A DNA stretch of 45,915 nucleotides, taken from Prevotellaceae bacterium. GTDB lineage: Bacteria; Bacteroidota; Bacteroidia; Bacteroidales; Bacteroidaceae. Below the pieces are notes generated by a model that saw only the letters and a program-made list of their open reading frames with translations, did not search any database and was not told the origin of the DNA. The DNA lies in assembly GCA_031262085.1 (NCBI GenBank), contig JAISIN010000130.1, positions 1 to 45,915 on the forward strand, in the 5' to 3' direction. The number at the start of each line of letters is the position of its first letter. The stretch's first letter is position 1. The position numbers were made by a program, and so were the translations under genes. Positions 24,785 to 33,088 of this stretch are shown piece by piece.

Positions 24785-25393
24785 ATGGAATTAGAAGACC
24801 TCAAAAAGAGTTGGCACACGCTGGACGATAAATTGCAGCAGACCCACGTGACCGACGAACAACAACTATCGCAGCTCATCGCCGGACGACGCGCCAACAC
24901 CCGGCGCAGCATCGGTCGGCTTGCCTCGTGGCAACGCATCGGCATGTGGATCTCTGCCCTGATCGTCATCCCCATCTGTCTGGACACAGCCATCTCCTCG
25001 CAATGGCGAGGCTCCGGTGCTGTGATGGCGCTCTTCTATGCCGTCACGTTTGTGCTGGGAATGGTGTGGGACTACCTCACGCTCCGCCTGCTGGTGCGCA
25101 TCAAGCCCGACGAGATGTCGGTCATCGAGGTGGCTACGCGGATGGCGCGCTACCGCCGCTACATACGCAGCGAGATCTACGTGGGCTGCGCATGGCTGCT
25201 CCTCTTCTTCGGCTTGGAATACTGGCACATGCGCATCTACGACAAGCCGTGGGGCGGACAGCTCCTCTTCCTGCTATGCCTGGTGGGCGTAACCGTCGGC
25301 TTGGTCTATCTGCTCTACAAGAAATTCGTGTACAAACACTTGGACACCATCGATAAAAACATTGACGAACTCAAAGACGTATGCACAGATTAA
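24785..25393 (+). CDS. Membrane protein, probable anti-sigma partner (202 aa)
   Basis: The N-terminal soluble part (about 1-50, MELEDLKKSWHTLDDKLQQ) is followed by four hydrophobic segments at about 53-68, 77-97, 130-146 and 157-176 and a charged C-terminal tail (KHLDTIDKNIDELKD). It is not a classic zinc-binding anti-sigma protein: there is no HxxxCxxC. Its place directly after an ECF sigma gene and its cytoplasmic N-terminal helix suggest it holds that sigma factor at the membrane. It overlaps the next gene by 13 bp. Confidence 0.7.
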   Translation: MELEDLKKSWHTLDDKLQQTHVTDEQQLSQLIAGRRANTRRSIGRLASWQRIGMWISALIVIPICLDTAISSQWRGSGAVMALFYAVTFVLGMVWDYLTLRLLVRIKPDEMSVIEVATRMARYRRYIRSEIYVGCAWLLLFFGLEYWHMRIYDKPWGGQLLFLLCLVGVTVGLVYLLYKKFVYKHLDTIDKNIDELKDVCTD

Positions 25394-26553
25394 TCCTCCT
25401 TCTGCTCATGCTGGTAACCTTTCTGCTGTTGCCCGACATTTACATCTACTTTGTATATATCACCAAAAAGACGAAGCGTCGCCTGCTGCGCCTGCTCTAC
25501 TGGGTGCCGGCATTGATATTGCTGGCAGGTTTCTTGTTACTGATGCTGGGCGACAATGCGCTGGCTCGCCATCCGCTGGCTATCGGCAGGTATGCCGTGT
25601 TGGTTTTTCTACTGATTATCCCCAAAATACTCTTCATGCTCTGCTCGCTGGTGGGATGGCCGTTCTGTTACGGGTTGCGCTGGCGTAGAGCGCCCTTTAC
25701 AGCGGCAGGGTTGCTGCTGGCTGTGGTCAGTTTCGGCTGTGTGTTCTACGGTGCCACGGCGGGCATTATTCGTTTCGACGTTAAAGAGGTGGAGTTTCGT
25801 CACCCTCGCTTGCCGAAAGGGTTCGACGGCTACCGCATGGTGCAGTTGTCGGATATTCACACCGGCAGTTGGACGGGCGATGATGCTCCGATGCGTCGAT
25901 TGGTAGAACGTGTCAATGCCTTGCACCCCGACCTGATACTCTTCACCGGCGATTTGGTGAACCAACGGGCAACCGAGCTAAGTGAATTTCAATCGGTACT
26001 GTCGCAACTGTATGCTCCCGACGGCGTGTATTCCGTACTGGGCAATCACGACTACGGCGCCTATTTCCACTGGAAGCACGACGGCGAAGAGAAAGCCAAT
26101 TTGGATACGCTCATTGCCAAAGAGAAGCAGATGGGATGGACGTTGCTCGATAATGACCATCGCATCTTGTATCATCGCGGCGACAGCTTGGCACTGATCG
26201 GCGTAGGTAATTACAACGATCGCGGCGCAGGTGTTCAACATGCCGACCTGCAACAGGCTATCGCAGGTACCGACAGTCTGTTCAGCATCTTGCTCAGTCA
26301 CAACCCCAACCATTGGCGTCGTGAGGTATTGCCCGAGAGCAACATAGCGTTGACACTGGCAGGGCACACGCACGCCATGCAGGTGGTGCTGTTCAATCAT
26401 TCGCTCGCTTCGCTCCTCTTCCACGAGTGGAGAGGCATGTACAGCGAAGGCAACCGATCGCTGTATGTCAATGTGGGTATTGGTTATGTAGGCTTACCGC
26501 TTCGTTTCGGGGCATGGCCGGAGATAACGGTGCTGACGCTGAAGAGGCAATAA
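25381..26553 (+). CDS. Membrane-anchored metallophosphoesterase (390 aa)
   Basis: Four hydrophobic segments occupy residues 1-130. A calcineurin-like phosphoesterase domain follows, with LSDIHTG (156-162, Asp158 and His160), FTGDLVN (Asp191), GNHDYG (221-226) and GHTHAMQ near 335, the full dinuclear metal-binding set. It resembles YkuE/YaeI-type enzymes, some of which hydrolyse UDP-diacylglucosamine or related lipids. Its start overlaps the upstream membrane gene. Its 3' end overlaps the convergent fmt frame by 86 bp. Confidence 0.9.
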   Translation: MHRLILLLLMLVTFLLLPDIYIYFVYITKKTKRRLLRLLYWVPALILLAGFLLLMLGDNALARHPLAIGRYAVLVFLLIIPKILFMLCSLVGWPFCYGLRWRRAPFTAAGLLLAVVSFGCVFYGATAGIIRFDVKEVEFRHPRLPKGFDGYRMVQLSDIHTGSWTGDDAPMRRLVERVNALHPDLILFTGDLVNQRATELSEFQSVLSQLYAPDGVYSVLGNHDYGAYFHWKHDGEEKANLDTLIAKEKQMGWTLLDNDHRILYHRGDSLALIGVGNYNDRGAGVQHADLQQAIAGTDSLFSILLSHNPNHWRREVLPESNIALTLAGHTHAMQVVLFNHSLASLLFHEWRGMYSEGNRSLYVNVGIGYVGLPLRFGAWPEITVLTLKRQ

Positions 26554-27499
26554 ACCGTGTTCCCCGCAGCCACTCGGCGGTTTTCATTTGCTTCTTACCG
26601 GGCAGTTGCAGAGAGAGCACCTCGACGAAGCCGTCGGCAGCGGCAATGCGCAGATAAGACTTGCCGTCGGTCTGCACGGCACCGGCAGGTGGGAGTGGTT
26701 GGTCGGCAAATATCTTTTTTGTTTCAAACAGTTTGACTTGCACGGTTTCACCGTCGGGCAGGGTGAGTTCGGTCCAAGCGGCAGGATGAGGCGCCAGTCC
26801 GCGGACGAAGTTATAGATCGCAGCTATCGGTTGATGCCAATCGATGCGGCAAGTCTCCTTAAATATCTTAGGAGCGGGTCGGAGAGGTTCGGAAGGGGTG
26901 ATGGCATCTTGCGATACGGGGTGTATACAGTCGGCAAGAATATCGTCTACGGTGGCAGTTACTACCTGACCGCCGAGGAACATCAGTTTGTCGTGTACAA
27001 CACCGGCGTTGTCGGTTTCGGCAATGGGAATACGTACTTGCCTGATGATGTTGCCCATATCTATCTCATGTTGCAGGAAGAAGGTGGTGACACCCGTCTC
27101 CGTATCGCCGTTTATCACTGCCCAGTTGATGGGGGCTGCACCGCGATATTGCGGTAACAGAGAGGCGTGCAGGTTGAAGGTTCCCCAACGCGGCATGTTC
27201 CACACCACTTCGGGCAACATGCGGAAGGCGACTACTATCTGCAGATCGGCATGCCAACCTCGTAAGGCATCGATGAAAGTCTCGTCTTTCAAGCGTTCGG
27301 GTTGCAGCAGTGGCAGGTGGTGGGTTTGCGCATACTGCTTCACCGGCGAGGTTTGCAGCTTATGCCCCCGACCGGCTGGTTTGTCGGGCATGGTTATCAC
27401 CCCAACAACGTTGTAACCGCCATCGACTAAGCAGCGCAACGATTCGACTGCAAACTCCGGGGTTCCCATATACACGATTCGTAAATCTTCTTTTTTCAT
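26468..27499 (-). CDS. fmt: Methionyl-tRNA formyltransferase, C-terminally extended (343 aa)
   Basis: Fmt formylates initiator Met-tRNA. It has the N-terminal MGTPEFAVESL, the hallmark LHASLLPQYRGAAPINWA and the GETGVTTFFL-like segment (DTETGVTTFFLQHEIDMG). The C-terminal domain runs to KKQMKTAEWLRGTRF, where the family normally ends near 320 residues. Here about 22 more residues (IASSASAPLSPAMPRNEA onward) are read antisense to the end of the phosphoesterase gene, as if an ancestral stop was lost. It is the last gene of the tsaC-ClC-fmt unit. Confidence 0.94.
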   Translation of the reverse strand: MKKEDLRIVYMGTPEFAVESLRCLVDGGYNVVGVITMPDKPAGRGHKLQTSPVKQYAQTHHLPLLQPERLKDETFIDALRGWHADLQIVVAFRMLPEVVWNMPRWGTFNLHASLLPQYRGAAPINWAVINGDTETGVTTFFLQHEIDMGNIIRQVRIPIAETDNAGVVHDKLMFLGGQVVTATVDDILADCIHPVSQDAITPSEPLRPAPKIFKETCRIDWHQPIAAIYNFVRGLAPHPAAWTELTLPDGETVQVKLFETKKIFADQPLPPAGAVQTDGKSYLRIAAADGFVEVLSLQLPGKKQMKTAEWLRGTRFIASSASAPLSPAMPRNEAVSLHNQYPH

Positions 27500-27538
27500 T
27501 CGTTTTCCTTGTTTTTACTCTTTCGGGAAACACACTAT

Positions 27539-29344
27539 TTAGTCTTCCGAGAAATTCACCATCACTTGGCGATAGGCGCTATATAGCTTCGACTTGGAGA
27601 CAAATCCCAAGTAGTGCCCCTCTTCGTTTACAACCGGCAGATTCCATGCTTTACTTTGGTCGAAAGCCTTCATCACCCGCTCCATGTTGTCGGTATTGAT
27701 GAGGCAGGCAGAGAGCACGTGCATCAGTCGTCTCACCTTAAACCGGTGGTAAAGTTCGGGGCGGAACATGATGTTGCGGATATCGTCGAGCGACACCAAT
27801 CCGATGAGTGCGCCGCCGGCATCGGTTACGGGGAATATATTGCGGTTAGAGGTAGAGATGGCTTTCACTAATTCGCCCAGATCCATTTCGGGGTGTACCA
27901 CCACAAAATCGGTCTCTATCACATTATCCATCGTCATCAGGGTGAGTACCGCCTTATCTTTGTGATGCGTGATAAGCTCGCCTTTCTTTGCCAATCGCAT
28001 GGCATAGATGCTATACGGTTCGAAGATGATAATCGTGAGGTAGGAGCTGACCGATACCATGAGCAGCGGTAAGAACAGGTCGTATCCGCCTGTCAGTTCG
28101 GCAATAAGAAAGACACCCAGCAGCGGCGCATGCATGATACCGCTCATCATGCCTGCCATACCCATCAGGGCGAAGTTCTTCTCGGGCAGATGGTCGAACA
28201 GAGCAAATTCGTTATTGAAGTGTGCAAAGATAAATCCGAAGATACATCCCAGATAGAGCGTCGGCGCAAAGGTACCGCCACAACCGCCGCCGCCATTGGT
28301 AGCGCTGGTGGCAAACACTTTGAACATCACGATCAGCGCCAGATAAACCAGCAGCATGCTGCCGTGTCCGTAGAAGAGCGAATTGTTCATCACTGTTTCC
28401 CAGCCGAGTTCGGTGGTGTTGCCCAATAGCAGGGAGATGGTATCGTAACCTTCGCCGTAGAGCGGCGGAAAGAGGAAAATAAGTATGCTCAGCATCACTC
28501 CCCCCAGCATCAGTTTGCCGTAAGGCGACTTGAGCTTACCGAAGATGGTTTCGGTAAACATCATGGCACGGGTGAAGTAGAGCGATACCAATCCGCACAA
28601 GATACCCAGTAAAAGCACGAAAGGAATGCGATTCAACTCGAATGCCTGATCCATGTGAAACTTAAACATGGCTTCCGTGCCCAGCAGGAAATAGGATACC
28701 GTAGCCGCACTCACCGCCGAGATGAGTAGCGGCAACAACGACGACATGGTGAGGTCGACCATCAGCACTTCGAGCGTGAAGACCAATCCGGCAATGGGTG
28801 CCTTGAAGATGGCAGCAATGGCGCCGGCGGCGCCGCACCCCACCAATAGCATCAGCTTGGAGTGCTCCAGTTTGAAAACGCTGCCCAGATTGGAGCCTAT
28901 CGCCGAGCCGGTAAGCACAATGGGCGCCTCGGCTCCTACCGATCCGCCGAAGCCGATGGTGAGAGCGCTGGCTACAATAGACGACCAGATGTTGTGACGC
29001 TTGATGCGTCCCTGCCGACGCGAGATGGCATAGAGAATCTTCGTCACACCATGGCTGATGTCGTCTTTGACGATGCGGCGTACAAACAAGCCTGAGAGAA
29101 AGATGCCCACTACCGGATAGACCAAATAGAGGTAGTTGGCGCCGGTGACGTTGAAGTTTTCCGTCAGGAACGTTTCAATCGAATGGATCAATGCCTTCAG
29201 CAGATAAGAGGCGAAGGCGCAGAACACACCCACAATGAGACTGAGTATCAGAATGAACTGCTTCTCTTTGATATGCTTTTGTCGCCAAACCAGAAAGCGG
29301 TGATGAAAGGTGAGCGGTGATTTATTATTGTTTGCTTCTTCCAT
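27539..29344 (-). CDS. ClC-family chloride channel/antiporter with CBS pair (601 aa)
   Basis: The membrane domain (about 25-440) has the selectivity motifs GGSVGAEAP with the gating glutamate kept, and GGTFAPTLYLG. A cytoplasmic pair of CBS domains covers about 465-595 (NIFPVTDAGGALIGLVSLDD and LPVVNEEGHYLGFVSKSKL), likely a nucleotide-binding regulatory module. It may work as a Cl-/H+ antiporter or a fluoride or chloride channel; the sequence does not decide. It starts 3 bp after tsaC and is 39 bp upstream of fmt, on one minus-strand transcript. Confidence 0.92.
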   Translation of the reverse strand: MEEANNNKSPLTFHHRFLVWRQKHIKEKQFILILSLIVGVFCAFASYLLKALIHSIETFLTENFNVTGANYLYLVYPVVGIFLSGLFVRRIVKDDISHGVTKILYAISRRQGRIKRHNIWSSIVASALTIGFGGSVGAEAPIVLTGSAIGSNLGSVFKLEHSKLMLLVGCGAAGAIAAIFKAPIAGLVFTLEVLMVDLTMSSLLPLLISAVSAATVSYFLLGTEAMFKFHMDQAFELNRIPFVLLLGILCGLVSLYFTRAMMFTETIFGKLKSPYGKLMLGGVMLSILIFLFPPLYGEGYDTISLLLGNTTELGWETVMNNSLFYGHGSMLLVYLALIVMFKVFATSATNGGGGCGGTFAPTLYLGCIFGFIFAHFNNEFALFDHLPEKNFALMGMAGMMSGIMHAPLLGVFLIAELTGGYDLFLPLLMVSVSSYLTIIIFEPYSIYAMRLAKKGELITHHKDKAVLTLMTMDNVIETDFVVVHPEMDLGELVKAISTSNRNIFPVTDAGGALIGLVSLDDIRNIMFRPELYHRFKVRRLMHVLSACLINTDNMERVMKAFDQSKAWNLPVVNEEGHYLGFVSKSKLYSAYRQVMVNFSED

Positions 29345-29347
29345 AAT

Positions 29348-29911
29348 CTACGGACGTATGATGGTGACTACGCCTCCTGCACCCAGTTTGATGACGCTCG
29401 ACGGGCGGGAGGCAGCTGCTTCGTCTTGCCGGTAGTCGACCATATAATCTACTGCATGTTTAATCTCTTCGCTCACCTCGCGGAAGTTGCGGGGTGAAGG
29501 CTGTCCGCTGATGTTGGCAGAGGTTGATACGATGGCTTTCCGAAACTGTCGGCACAGTTGTTGCGAAAAAGCTTCGCCGGTGACGCGAATGCCTACGCTT
29601 CCGTCGTCGGCAAGCAGGTTGGGCGCCAGATTGCGGGCGCCCGAATAGATAATGGTAAGGGGCTTGTCGGCCACCTCAATCAAGTCCCATGCTATGTCGG
29701 GTACATCTTGTACATAGTAATCTACCTTGACCGGCGAATCGACTAATACCAGCAGCGCTTTGCTGTCGGTGCGTTGTTTGATGTGATAAACACGGCGCAC
29801 AGCTTCTTCATTTGTCGCGTCGCAACCAATGCCCCATATGGTGTCGGTGGGGTACAGGATGATGCCGCCTTCGCGCATCACGCGACAGGCTTCTTTAATC
29901 TCTTCGTTCAT
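29348..29911 (-). CDS. tsaC: L-threonylcarbamoyladenylate synthase (TsaC/YrdC/Sua5, 187 aa)
   Basis: Makes threonylcarbamoyl-AMP for the t6A37 tRNA modification. The YrdC fold starts GGIILYPTDTIWGIGCDA (15-32) and continues with KQRTDSKALLVLV. VSTSANISGQPSP near 132-144 is the conserved ATP-binding segment. The short length marks the TsaC type without a Sua5 C-terminal domain. The promoter element TACTTTTG (minus strand, 29939-29946) lies just upstream. Confidence 0.94.
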   Translation of the reverse strand: MNEEIKEACRVMREGGIILYPTDTIWGIGCDATNEEAVRRVYHIKQRTDSKALLVLVDSPVKVDYYVQDVPDIAWDLIEVADKPLTIIYSGARNLAPNLLADDGSVGIRVTGEAFSQQLCRQFRKAIVSTSANISGQPSPRNFREVSEEIKHAVDYMVDYRQDEAAASRPSSVIKLGAGGVVTIIRP

Positions 29912-29938
29912 GATGAATCAATCGCTAATTCGTTGCCG

Positions 29939-29946
29939 CAAAAGTA
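29939..29946 (-). promoter_or_regulatory. -7 promoter element of the tsaC-ClC-fmt operon
   Basis: The minus strand reads TACTTTTG, matching TAnnTTTG, 28 bp upstream of the tsaC ATG. Confidence 0.6.
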
Positions 29947-30060
29947 CAACAAATCTATTAGCTTTCGAGGGATTATCAGTGAGATTGTCTTTCGCGCTAA
30001 AGAAGTTTGTATTCTGTGGTAGTATTGCTTGCTCCAATGACATCTTCAACTTCTTTTTGC

Positions 30061-30258
30061 GAGATAATGAAGTTACAAACGCGAGATAACGAAGTTGCAA
30101 GAGTGAGATAACGATCTTACAAACGTGAGATAACGATTTTACAAACGTGAGATAATGAACTTACAAACGTGAGATAACGAAGTTACAGAAGTGAGATAAC
30201 GAAGTTACAGAAGTGAGATGACGAAGTTACAGAAGTGAGATAACGAACTCACCAATAT
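30061..30258. repeat. Tandem array A: nine 22-bp units (the last partial)
   Basis: Units begin at 30061, 30083, 30105, 30127, 30149, 30171, 30193, 30215 and 30237. The commonest form is GAGATAACGAAGTTACAGAA plus GT. Each unit has a central dyad such as TAAC-GAA-GTTA, and variants in several units keep TAA...TTA. Units 6 and 7 are identical and unit 8 differs by one base, so this end expanded most recently. A 22-bp period is not a multiple of three, so the array is unlikely to be coding. Confidence 0.9.
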
Positions 30259-30274
30259 GTCCCTTCTTTACACC

Positions 30275-30362
30275 CGTCCAACGGTGGTTAGCCGCGCGTC
30301 CAACCACCGTTAGCCGCGCGTCCAACGACCGTTAGACGGGCGTCCAACCACCGTTAGACGCC
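30275..30362. repeat. Tandem array B: four 22-bp units, GC-rich
   Basis: Units start at 30275, 30297, 30319 and 30341, with consensus CGTCCAACCACCGTTAGCCG plus CG. The period is again exactly 22 bp though the sequence differs from array A. In the first unit the core reads AACGGTGGTT, the exact reverse complement of AACCACCGTT in the second and fourth, so the core is inverted within an unchanged frame. The units keep AAC...GTT as a small dyad. Confidence 0.85.
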
Positions 30363-30448
30363 TATTATGAGCCGATCTTGATGATAGTTTCGGAGGATGC
30401 GAGACGTATTCTATGAGGACAATTATACTGATTGGGTGCCGACGCTGC

Positions 30449-31060
30449 TTATGGATCGAACGGCAGCATCAGCTGCCTGTCCTCTCCTGTCAGGTTGAAC
30501 GTCAGGCGATGATACGGCGTCACGCCATACGTTGCAATGGCAGCGCGGTGCTTGGCTGTGGGATACCCTTTGTTGTGCAGCCAGTCGTACTGCGGAAACT
30601 CTGTATGTAACCGGAGCATCTCGTCGTCGCGATAAGTCTTGGCGAGCACGGAGGCGGCGGCAATAGAGAGATATTTGCCGTCGCCCTTTATAATCGTGGT
30701 GTGCGGTACCTGTTGATACGGCTTGAACCGGTTGCCGTCGACCAACAGATGTTGCGGACGAAGGGACAACCCGTCGACAGCGCGGTGCATTGCCAAGATA
30801 GAGGCGTTCAGGATATTGATTTCATCAATCTCGCGGGGCGAGGCAGTGCCCACTGCCCACGCCAGCGCTTCCCGCTCTATGACCTCACGCAGTGCGTAGC
30901 GCTGCGATGCCGAGAGTTGCTTGGAGTCGGTCAAAGTATCGTTGCGGAAGCTTGACGGTAAAACAACGGCGGCGGCAAACACCGCTCCGGCGAGGCATCC
31001 TCTGCCCGCTTCATCCAGTCCGGCTTCTGTTACGTCGGGGTGCAAATAAGGAAGTAGCAT
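30449..31060 (-). CDS. rnhB: Ribonuclease HII (203 aa)
   Basis: Removes ribonucleotides and RNA from RNA-DNA hybrids. The motif [13 protein letters not shown] (17-29) carries the first catalytic acidic residues; [10 protein letters not shown] (45-54), LLVDGNRF (105-112) and [12 protein letters not shown] follow in the usual order. Length and motifs are standard. The promoter element on the minus strand is at 31096-31103, and its region overlaps the divergent hutI promoter. The stop lies 86 bp from tandem array B. Confidence 0.95.
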   Translation of the reverse strand: MLLPYLHPDVTEAGLDEAGRGCLAGAVFAAAVVLPSSFRNDTLTDSKQLSASQRYALREVIEREALAWAVGTASPREIDEINILNASILAMHRAVDGLSLRPQHLLVDGNRFKPYQQVPHTTIIKGDGKYLSIAAASVLAKTYRDDEMLRLHTEFPQYDWLHNKGYPTAKHRAAIATYGVTPYHRLTFNLTGEDRQLMLPFDP

Positions 31061-31095
31061 AGAGTATGTATAAAAATAAGGTATTTCGTGGTCGG

Positions 31096-31103
31096 CAAAG
31101 ATA
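31096..31103 (-). promoter_or_regulatory. -7 promoter element of rnhB
   Basis: The minus strand reads TATCTTTG, matching TAnnTTTG, 35 bp before the rnhB start. It is interleaved with the hutI promoter on the other strand. Confidence 0.6.
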
Positions 31104-31122
31104 AATAATAAATCTTTTGCAT

Positions 31123-31130
31123 TACCTTTG
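31123..31130 (+). promoter_or_regulatory. -7 promoter element of the hut operon
   Basis: TACCTTTG matches TAnnTTTG, with the TSS expected near 31136. It makes ATG 31161 the hutI start and excludes the upstream TTG at 31128, which lies in the promoter. Confidence 0.6.
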
Positions 31131-31160
31131 CTCTACCTTATTCGTAATAAGACGCTGTAT

Positions 31161-32414
31161 ATGATAGAAAATCTCATCATCTTCAATGCCCACGTGGTTA
31201 CTCCTGCCGGTTTTTCCGCCCGTTGCGGAAAGGAGATGGGGCGATTAAGCATCCTCGACTTTGCCACCGTTGAGGTTACCCGTGGAATCATTACGTATGT
31301 CGGTGCATCGCGTGGCGAAGAACGCGACGGCTACTACAACCGCTATTGGCACTTCAATGCCCGCGGCAGATGCCTGTTGCCGGGATTTGTCGATTCGCAC
31401 ACCCATTTTGTGTTCGATGGCGACCGCGCCGGAGAGTTCAACCGCCGCCTGCGCGGCGAGAACTACCTGTCGATCATGCAAAGCGGCGGGGGCATTGCTG
31501 CCACTGTGCGGGCTACGCGCAAAAACAGCTATTACCACCTACGGGCGCGTGCCGAGAGCTTTCTGAAACAGATGAGCCTGATGGGCGTCACCACCGTCGA
31601 AGGGAAAAGCGGATACGGATTAGACCGCGATACCGAGTTAAGGCAGCTCAAGGTAATGCAAAGTCTGCAAAACGAAGAACAGCGACGGGTAGACATTGTA
31701 CCCACCTTTTTGGGCGCACATGCCATTCCGGAGGAGTATGCCGGACGGGCAGATGCCTACATCGACTTTCTGATAGACGACATGCTGCCTTATATTGCCG
31801 GGCACCGACTGGCAGAATTCTGCGACGTATTCTGCGAAGAGGGTGTCTTCTCCGTCGAGCAGTCGCGCCGTTTGCTTACCGCTGCCCGCAAGCATGGGTT
31901 AGGCTTGAAGCTGCATGCCGACGAGATTGTATCGCTGGGCGGTGCCGAACTGGCAGCCGAGCTGCATGCCACCTCTGCCGACCATCTGTTGCACGTCTCC
32001 GACGCCGGTATCCGGCAGATGCGCGATGCCGGTGTGGTAGCGACCCTATTGCCTCTTACAGCCTTTATCCTGAAAGAGCCGTATGCCCGCGGCAGGCAGA
32101 TGATCGATGCCGGTCTGGCAGTGGCGCTGGCTACCGACCTCAATCCGGGAAGCGCTTTTTCGGGTTCCATCCCGCTCACCTTTGCACTGGCATGTCTCTA
32201 TATGGGGATGACCGTCGAAGAAGCGATCACCGCCCTTACCCTGAACGGAGCCGCCGCCCTCAACCGCGCCGACAAGCTGGGCAGCATTGAGGTCGGTAAG
32301 CAGGGCGACTTTGTACTGCTGAATACCGACGACTATCGCCAGTTAACCTACTACGTCGGCATGAATTGCGTCACCACCGTCATCAAACGAGGCGTGATTC
32401 ACCCGGGTCTGTAA
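31161..32414 (+). CDS. hutI: Imidazolonepropionase (417 aa)
   Basis: Hydrolyses imidazolone-5-propionate to formiminoglutamate in histidine breakdown. The amidohydrolase metal motif is LLPGFVDSHTHFVFDGDR. Further ligands are HADEIVSLGG (metal/catalytic) and ATDLNPGSAFSG with the conserved Asp. I start at MIENLIIFN because the promoter overlaps any earlier codon. It begins a hut operon with fchA (44 bp) and hutH; hutU and the formiminotransferase gene are not in the window. Confidence 0.95.
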   Translation: MIENLIIFNAHVVTPAGFSARCGKEMGRLSILDFATVEVTRGIITYVGASRGEERDGYYNRYWHFNARGRCLLPGFVDSHTHFVFDGDRAGEFNRRLRGENYLSIMQSGGGIAATVRATRKNSYYHLRARAESFLKQMSLMGVTTVEGKSGYGLDRDTELRQLKVMQSLQNEEQRRVDIVPTFLGAHAIPEEYAGRADAYIDFLIDDMLPYIAGHRLAEFCDVFCEEGVFSVEQSRRLLTAARKHGLGLKLHADEIVSLGGAELAAELHATSADHLLHVSDAGIRQMRDAGVVATLLPLTAFILKEPYARGRQMIDAGLAVALATDLNPGSAFSGSIPLTFALACLYMGMTVEEAITALTLNGAAALNRADKLGSIEVGKQGDFVLLNTDDYRQLTYYVGMNCVTTVIKRGVIHPGL

Positions 32415-32458
32415 GTCCCCCGACAACGATTATTCCAACCCTCAATTAATAATCAACC

Positions 32459-33088
32459 ATGTTAGCAAAAACGACCCTGAATGATTTTCTGAACCGGACA
32501 GCCAGTAACGAGCCGGTTCCCGGCGGTGGAAGCGTCGCCGCATTAAACGGCGCCGTAGCATCGGCGCTCGCCACCATGGTGGCACGATTAACCATCGGTA
32601 AGAAGAAATACGAATTGCACGAAGAACTGATGCGACACGTCGAAGAGACCATGCCTCGGGCAAGGCAGCACTTTGAGGATGCCATAGACCGCGATGCCGA
32701 CGCCTATAACGCCTTGTTCGCCTGCTACAAAATGCCCAAGACAACCGAGGAGGAGCGCGAAGCGCGTACACTCGCCATCGAAGAGGCTACCAAACAGGCT
32801 GCACTCGTGCCGATGGAGGTCGCCGAAGAGGCTGCCGGACTGATGGAAGCGCTCTTCGATGTGGTACGCTTCGGCAATCAGAACGCCATCACCGACGGCT
32901 GCGTAGCCGTGATGTCGGCACGTACTGCCGTACTGGGTGCTCTGCTCAATGTACGCATCAACTTGACAGGCATCAAAGATGAAGCCTTTGTGAACACGCT
33001 GCGCGAAAGAGCCGACCAATTAGAGCGCGAAACCATTCGCCGCGAAGAAGAGGTATTGAAAGTGGTACGTCAAGAGCTGAGCGTATGA
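32459..33088 (+). CDS. fchA: Formimidoyltetrahydrofolate cyclodeaminase (209 aa)
   Basis: Cyclises 5-formimino-THF to 5,10-methenyl-THF with release of ammonia. The stand-alone cyclodeaminase domain begins LAKTTLNDFLNRTASNEPVP and carries the glycine motif PGGGSVAALNGAVASALATM. It is all-helical and about 200 residues, as in the family. It lies between hutI and hutH, overlapping hutH by ATGA. The place in the operon supports disposal of the formimino group of histidine through folate. Confidence 0.92.
   Translation: MLAKTTLNDFLNRTASNEPVPGGGSVAALNGAVASALATMVARLTIGKKKYELHEELMRHVEETMPRARQHFEDAIDRDADAYNALFACYKMPKTTEEEREARTLAIEEATKQAALVPMEVAEEAAGLMEALFDVVRFGNQNAITDGCVAVMSARTAVLGALLNVRINLTGIKDEAFVNTLRERADQLERETIRREEEVLKVVRQELSV

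Noticed and set aside
30061..30362. CRISPR array
   Set aside because: The units are back to back with no unique spacers, are only 22 bp, and no cas genes are near.
31128..31160. Earlier TTG start for hutI
   Set aside because: It overlaps the -7 promoter element TACCTTTG at 31123-31130.
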